NCBI GenBank assembly: GCA_964633825.1
Contig: CAZWHE010000087.1
Span: 1 to 16,392, forward strand
Reading direction: 5' to 3'
DNA from: CAZWHE01 sp964633825
GTDB lineage: Bacteria; Planctomycetota; B15-G4; CAYZWU01
DNA: 16,392 bases
Each line of letters starts with the position of its first letter. Position 1 is the stretch's first letter. Position numbers and translations under genes: made by a program. This document shows positions 13,302-16,392 of the stretch, in pieces. The notes below the pieces were generated by a model that searched no databases, had not been told where the DNA came from, and saw nothing but the letters and a program-made list of their open reading frames with translations.

Positions 13302-16300
13302 CTACTCTTTCCGCGCCGCCAGCGTGACGGGCACGACCTCCCGCTCGTCGATGGCGGTGAGCATCTCGATCAGGCCGGGATACTCGTGGGGCGCCACGTC
13401 GGCGGGCAGGAGCTCGAGGACGCGCTCCACGCGGAAGCCGGCGGCGGTCCGTCTCGTGAGCAGCGAGTAGTTCAGGAAAAACCCCTTCTCCACGAGGCCG
13501 GCCGGAAGCCTTTCGAGCCGGAGGTTTTCTCCGAGGTCGACGTTCATTTCCATGCGGTAAGAGGAATATCCCCTCCGGACCATGGGGAACACCCTCGACG
13601 GCTTGCGGATGAACTGGCGGGTGAGCAGGCTCTGCTTCGGCAGGAGCTTGCACGCTTTGCCGTCGGCGGCGGGGAAGACGAAACCTTTCGCCGAGAGCTC
13701 GAACCGGAAGGCCGGCCGGCCGCCGGGCTCGTCGATTCCGGTGATCTCGAGGTCGTTCACGCGGGCGCCGGGGTAGATCTCGCGCATGAGGCCGTACTCG
13801 AACAACTGCCTGCGCCGCGACGTGTCGATCTTCTGCAGCTGCTCCTGCAGACCCGTGCGGCCGAAACCCGGAAAGACAACGGTCCCGGTTATCAGCGCGT
13901 CATCGCCGTCCACGCGTGCGTCGAGAGTGATATCGAACGTTCTGTGCGCGAGGGGATCTCCGCCGGGAAGGGTTTCGATCCTCTCGGGAACACCCGTGAC
14001 CTTCATGGCCTGTGCGCCGAAGAGATAGGGCGGGATCTCTCCGAAAGCCGTCAGGCGCGAGCTCATGGAAACGAGCGTTCCCCTGTCGAGGCGCACGAGC
14101 GCCTGGGGAAAGAGGTTGAGGGAGACCTTCGACCAGTCGTCGGGGACCGGGCGGTATCCTTCTCTCAGCCCGCAGCGGAGGATGTCGTGGCCCACGCCCG
14201 CCGCTTCGAGGAGGGCCAGGAAAAGGGAGAACCGGTTGCCCCGCGCCTCGAGAAGAACGTCGATGGCTTCGTCCGGTCCGGCGTCGTCTTTCACGAGGTC
14301 GTTGACGAAGGAGTAGACGGCCTTCGCCTTTTCGAGCCCGCCCTTCATGCCGGCCGTGATCTCGGCCGCCTTGTCGCGGAGCTCGGCGGTGATGATAATA
14401 TCGGGGTAGTGAATATTGGCCAGGATCTGCGCCGCCTCCGTCCAGTTTCTGTACTGAATGAAGTTCACGTTGGGAAAGGCTTCCTCCATGGGGGGCATGA
14501 GAATTTCCTCTTCCGCAACGGGCGTTTCCTTTGCGGTGAAAACGTAGATCACGTCGCCGCCGTCTTTCACCACCTCGCGTTCGAACATGCCGGGATGCCG
14601 GATCTCCTCTGTGATCCCCGTCTCCGCCGGGAGAGCAATGACATACTGGCTGAAAAGGAAGGGCTGCCGGCAGTCCACGTCCTGGAAGTAGAAGGCTCCC
14701 GTGTCGAGCGGCCTGCCGAGCGAGGCTTCCTCTCGGATCGTGAAGCACTGCTCCACGAAACACCCCACGTCGAGGCCGGGCATGTTGAACATGTCCGAGT
14801 CTTCGGCGTCCGTCGGCTCCAGCATCCGCCCGTCGGGCGTGATCGTCCTCAGGATTTCGGTGCGGCCCGGCACCTGGAGACGGCCGTATTCCTCGACGGC
14901 GTCTTTGTCGAGAATCTTGATGACCTGGTGGACCCGCAGAACCGATGAGCCGTCCGTGTAGACGCGCTTCACCATGTGGTCGAGGGAGATGACGGCCGAC
15001 GCCTTGGGGAATTTCTCCTTGCCGGGAACGCCCTTCGTGTAGTCGCGCCCGTCGAAGCGGTACTTGTCGAAAAGAGGGTCGCCGTATCCGGGGACGCCGA
15101 GCTCGACGAGGAGGGCGCGCGTCTTGTGGAGGGCGGGCGAGATTTTAAGGGCGGCCTCGTAGTGCGAGACGGCTTCGTCCTTCAATCCAATCTTGAGAAG
15201 AAGGTCGGCCAGCGCCAGGCGGGGGCCGGGGCCTTCGGGATGTCTCTCGAGAATCTCTTCGAGGATGGCGCGGGCTTTCTCCGGATTGCCGAGAGCGAGC
15301 TCGATCGATGCGATTTTCTCCCGCACCTCGTCGCTCTCCGTGAGCCTGACCACATCGTTGTAGAGATCGAGGGCGGTTTTTCCGTTCCCCTTCTTCCACT
15401 CGAAAGCCGCCATTTTTTTCATGATGTCGGTCCTGGCCCGGTTCCTCTCGAGAATGCGGCTCATTATCTCGAAGGCCTTGTCCTTTCTTCCGAGCGAGCT
15501 GTAATAACCGGCCAGATCTTCGAGGGGCTCGACCCGCTTCGGAGCCAGCTCGCGGGCCGCGAGAAGAGCGTCGTAATATTCCTTTTTCCAGCCGAGAGAA
15601 TGGTAAATGCCGGCGAGAGCCATGCGCGCCTTGTAGTAGGACGGGTTTTCAACGAGCATCTCCCTGATGGCGGCGACGGCTTTCTCGGAACGGTCGTTTC
15701 TGTGGTCGTGGCGGGCCAGGGCCAACCGGGCCGGCAGGAAATCGGGCCGGAGCTTGACGGCCTTCTCGATCATCTCCTTGAAGTGATTGTCTCTGAAGTT
15801 CTCGGGAAGGTATGAACAGGAACGGTAAAGCTTTCCCAGGAAGAAGGCGGCATGAGCTTTTGACGGGGCCGCGCGTAGCGCCGACCGGGCCTGGCTGAGC
15901 GACTCGGACCGGAGCTCGTAGCGCATGGCCGAATCGGCTAAAGCGAGGCGTTCCGCCGCGCCGCCCGGATGCCCTTCGACGAGGGACCTTGCGTAGGCCA
16001 GGGAATTGACGGCGGCCGGATCGTATTCTTCGTCGACAACGCTGTTCGTCTTGGGGAGGGGGTGGAGGATTTTTTCTTCGCACTCTTTGAGCCCTGAAAC
16101 AGGGAAGCCGGCCTGGTCCGTCACGCCCAGACAGAAAGAGGATTTGCTCGTAGAGAGCTTAACGAGGATCCGGTTCCACCCCGCGGCGAGGCGGACGGGT
16201 ATGATCTCGCTTTTTTTGCACTCCTTCTTCCGCCTGTCCACGTCGAGAAGAGGCTCGTTGTTGAGCCAGATCTTACCCGATCCCTTGATGGTGAAGAGAA

Positions 16301-16392
16301 GGAGGGCGGGAGTTTCCCGGGGCGCTTCGAACTGATAGAGGGCGTAACAGCACCCTTTCCTCGGGTAGACGAAGTCGAAGGGTCTGATAAAG
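13302..16392 (-). CDS. TPR + DUF3857 + transglutaminase-like protein (5'-truncated by the window edge)
   Basis: The frame stays open on the minus strand from the stop (13302-13304, TAG) through 16392, so at least 1,029 residues are present and the true start lies to the right. The GTG at 16239-16241 is internal: the residues upstream (GSGKIWLNNEPLLDVD) continue a galactose-binding-like domain through AAGWNRILVKLS. Next come about eight to nine TPR-like helical repeats (plus-strand equivalent roughly 15090-16000), a DUF3857 domain (about 14450-15000, e.g. VLRVHQVIKILDKDAVEEYG), a transglutaminase-like core (about 14050-14370) and a C-terminal beta-rich domain. In the core, the catalytic Cys position (G-D/N-C) reads GNR, with Arg codon 14232-14234, and the His and Asp motifs are also unrecognisable. 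Likely a periplasmic scaffold, not an active enzyme. It converges with the hydrolase gene. Confidence 0.9.
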   Translation of the reverse strand, partial: FIRPFDFVYPRKGCCYALYQFEAPRETPALLLFTIKGSGKIWLNNEPLLDVDRRKKECKKSEIIPVRLAAGWNRILVKLSTSKSSFCLGVTDQAGFPVSGLKECEEKILHPLPKTNSVVDEEYDPAAVNSLAYARSLVEGHPGGAAERLALADSAMRYELRSESLSQARSALRAAPSKAHAAFFLGKLYRSCSYLPENFRDNHFKEMIEKAVKLRPDFLPARLALARHDHRNDRSEKAVAAIREMLVENPSYYKARMALAGIYHSLGWKKEYYDALLAARELAPKRVEPLEDLAGYYSSLGRKDKAFEIMSRILERNRARTDIMKKMAAFEWKKGNGKTALDLYNDVVRLTESDEVREKIASIELALGNPEKARAILEEILERHPEGPGPRLALADLLLKIGLKDEAVSHYEAALKISPALHKTRALLVELGVPGYGDPLFDKYRFDGRDYTKGVPGKEKFPKASAVISLDHMVKRVYTDGSSVLRVHQVIKILDKDAVEEYGRLQVPGRTEILRTITPDGRMLEPTDAEDSDMFNMPGLDVGCFVEQCFTIREEASLGRPLDTGAFYFQDVDCRQPFLFSQYVIALPAETGITEEIRHPGMFEREVVKDGGDVIYVFTAKETPVAEEEILMPPMEEAFPNVNFIQYRNWTEAAQILANIHYPDIIITAELRDKAAEITAGMKGGLEKAKAVYSFVNDLVKDDAGPDEAIDVLLEARGNRFSLFLALLEAAGVGHDILRCGLREGYRPVPDDWSKVSLNLFPQALVRLDRGTLVSMSSRLTAFGEIPPYLFGAQAMKVTGVPERIETLPGGDPLAHRTFDITLDARVDGDDALITGTVVFPGFGRTGLQEQLQKIDTSRRRQLFEYGLMREIYPGARVNDLEITGIDEPGGRPAFRFELSAKGFVFPAADGKACKLLPKQSLLTRQFIRKPSRVFPMVRRGYSSYRMEMNVDLGENLRLERLPAGLVEKGFFLNYSLLTRRTAAGFRVERVLELLPADVAPHEYPGLIEMLTAIDEREVVPVTLAARKE

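Noticed and set aside
13104..14948. 614-aa plus-strand open frame antisense to the TPR/DUF3857 gene
   Set aside because: It is a codon-bias shadow in GC-rich DNA: the product is Arg/Glu/Gly-rich with no fold-like pattern, while the opposite strand encodes recognisable domains.

Overview
The window looks like a chromosomal fragment of a free-living, probably Gram-negative (diderm) bacterium from a poorly characterised phylum. The signs are Sec-type signal peptides, a Spy/CnrX-like periplasmic protein, a DUF3857/TPR protein with a substrate-binding-like N-terminus, Shine-Dalgarno-led and tightly overlapping genes, and GTG/TTG starts. An Acidobacteriota/Aminicenantes-like or deltaproteobacterial-grade lineage would fit, but the sequence alone does not settle this. 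No tRNA, rRNA, CRISPR array, IS element or phage gene was seen. The left third is visibly less GC-rich than the right two thirds.

Region 1 (1-5347): an AT-rich leader, then two tandem paralogous secreted proteins of 793 and 795 aa. Each has a signal peptide, 14 Asp-box (BNR-like) repeats that fit two seven-bladed beta-propellers, and the same C-terminal beta-sandwich-like domain. They are separated by 210 bp holding a good sigma-70-type promoter, a short inverted repeat and a perfect 21-bp tandem direct repeat that ends 8 bp before the second ATG.

Region 2 (about 5449-10264): a YtrA-type GntR regulator with a promoter and a palindromic candidate operator in front of it. It is followed by an ABC ATPase with Gln in place of the switch His, an ABC-2-like permease, and two membrane proteins of unknown function. 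One of these ends in a HEAT-like segment and the other in a helix-hairpin-helix (DUF4332-like) tail. All genes overlap or lie within about 20 bp, so they read as one operon for a regulated envelope ABC system.

Region 3 (about 10275-13299): an ECF-type sigma factor, a 95-aa single-pass membrane protein (probable anti-sigma), a membrane-anchored Spy/CnrX-like periplasmic protein and an exported CocE/NonD serine hydrolase. Neighbours overlap by 4-8 bp. The first three have the gene content, sizes and topology of a CnrYXH-type periplasmic sensing module, and the hydrolase is the likely co-expressed effector. Only 51 bp separates this set from Region 2, so the two may share transcripts.

Region 4 (13302-16392, minus strand): one very large TPR + DUF3857 + transglutaminase-like protein that converges on the hydrolase gene with 2 bp between the stop codons. 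Its reading frame stays open through the right window edge, so the gene is 5'-truncated here. The transglutaminase-like core lacks the usual catalytic residues.
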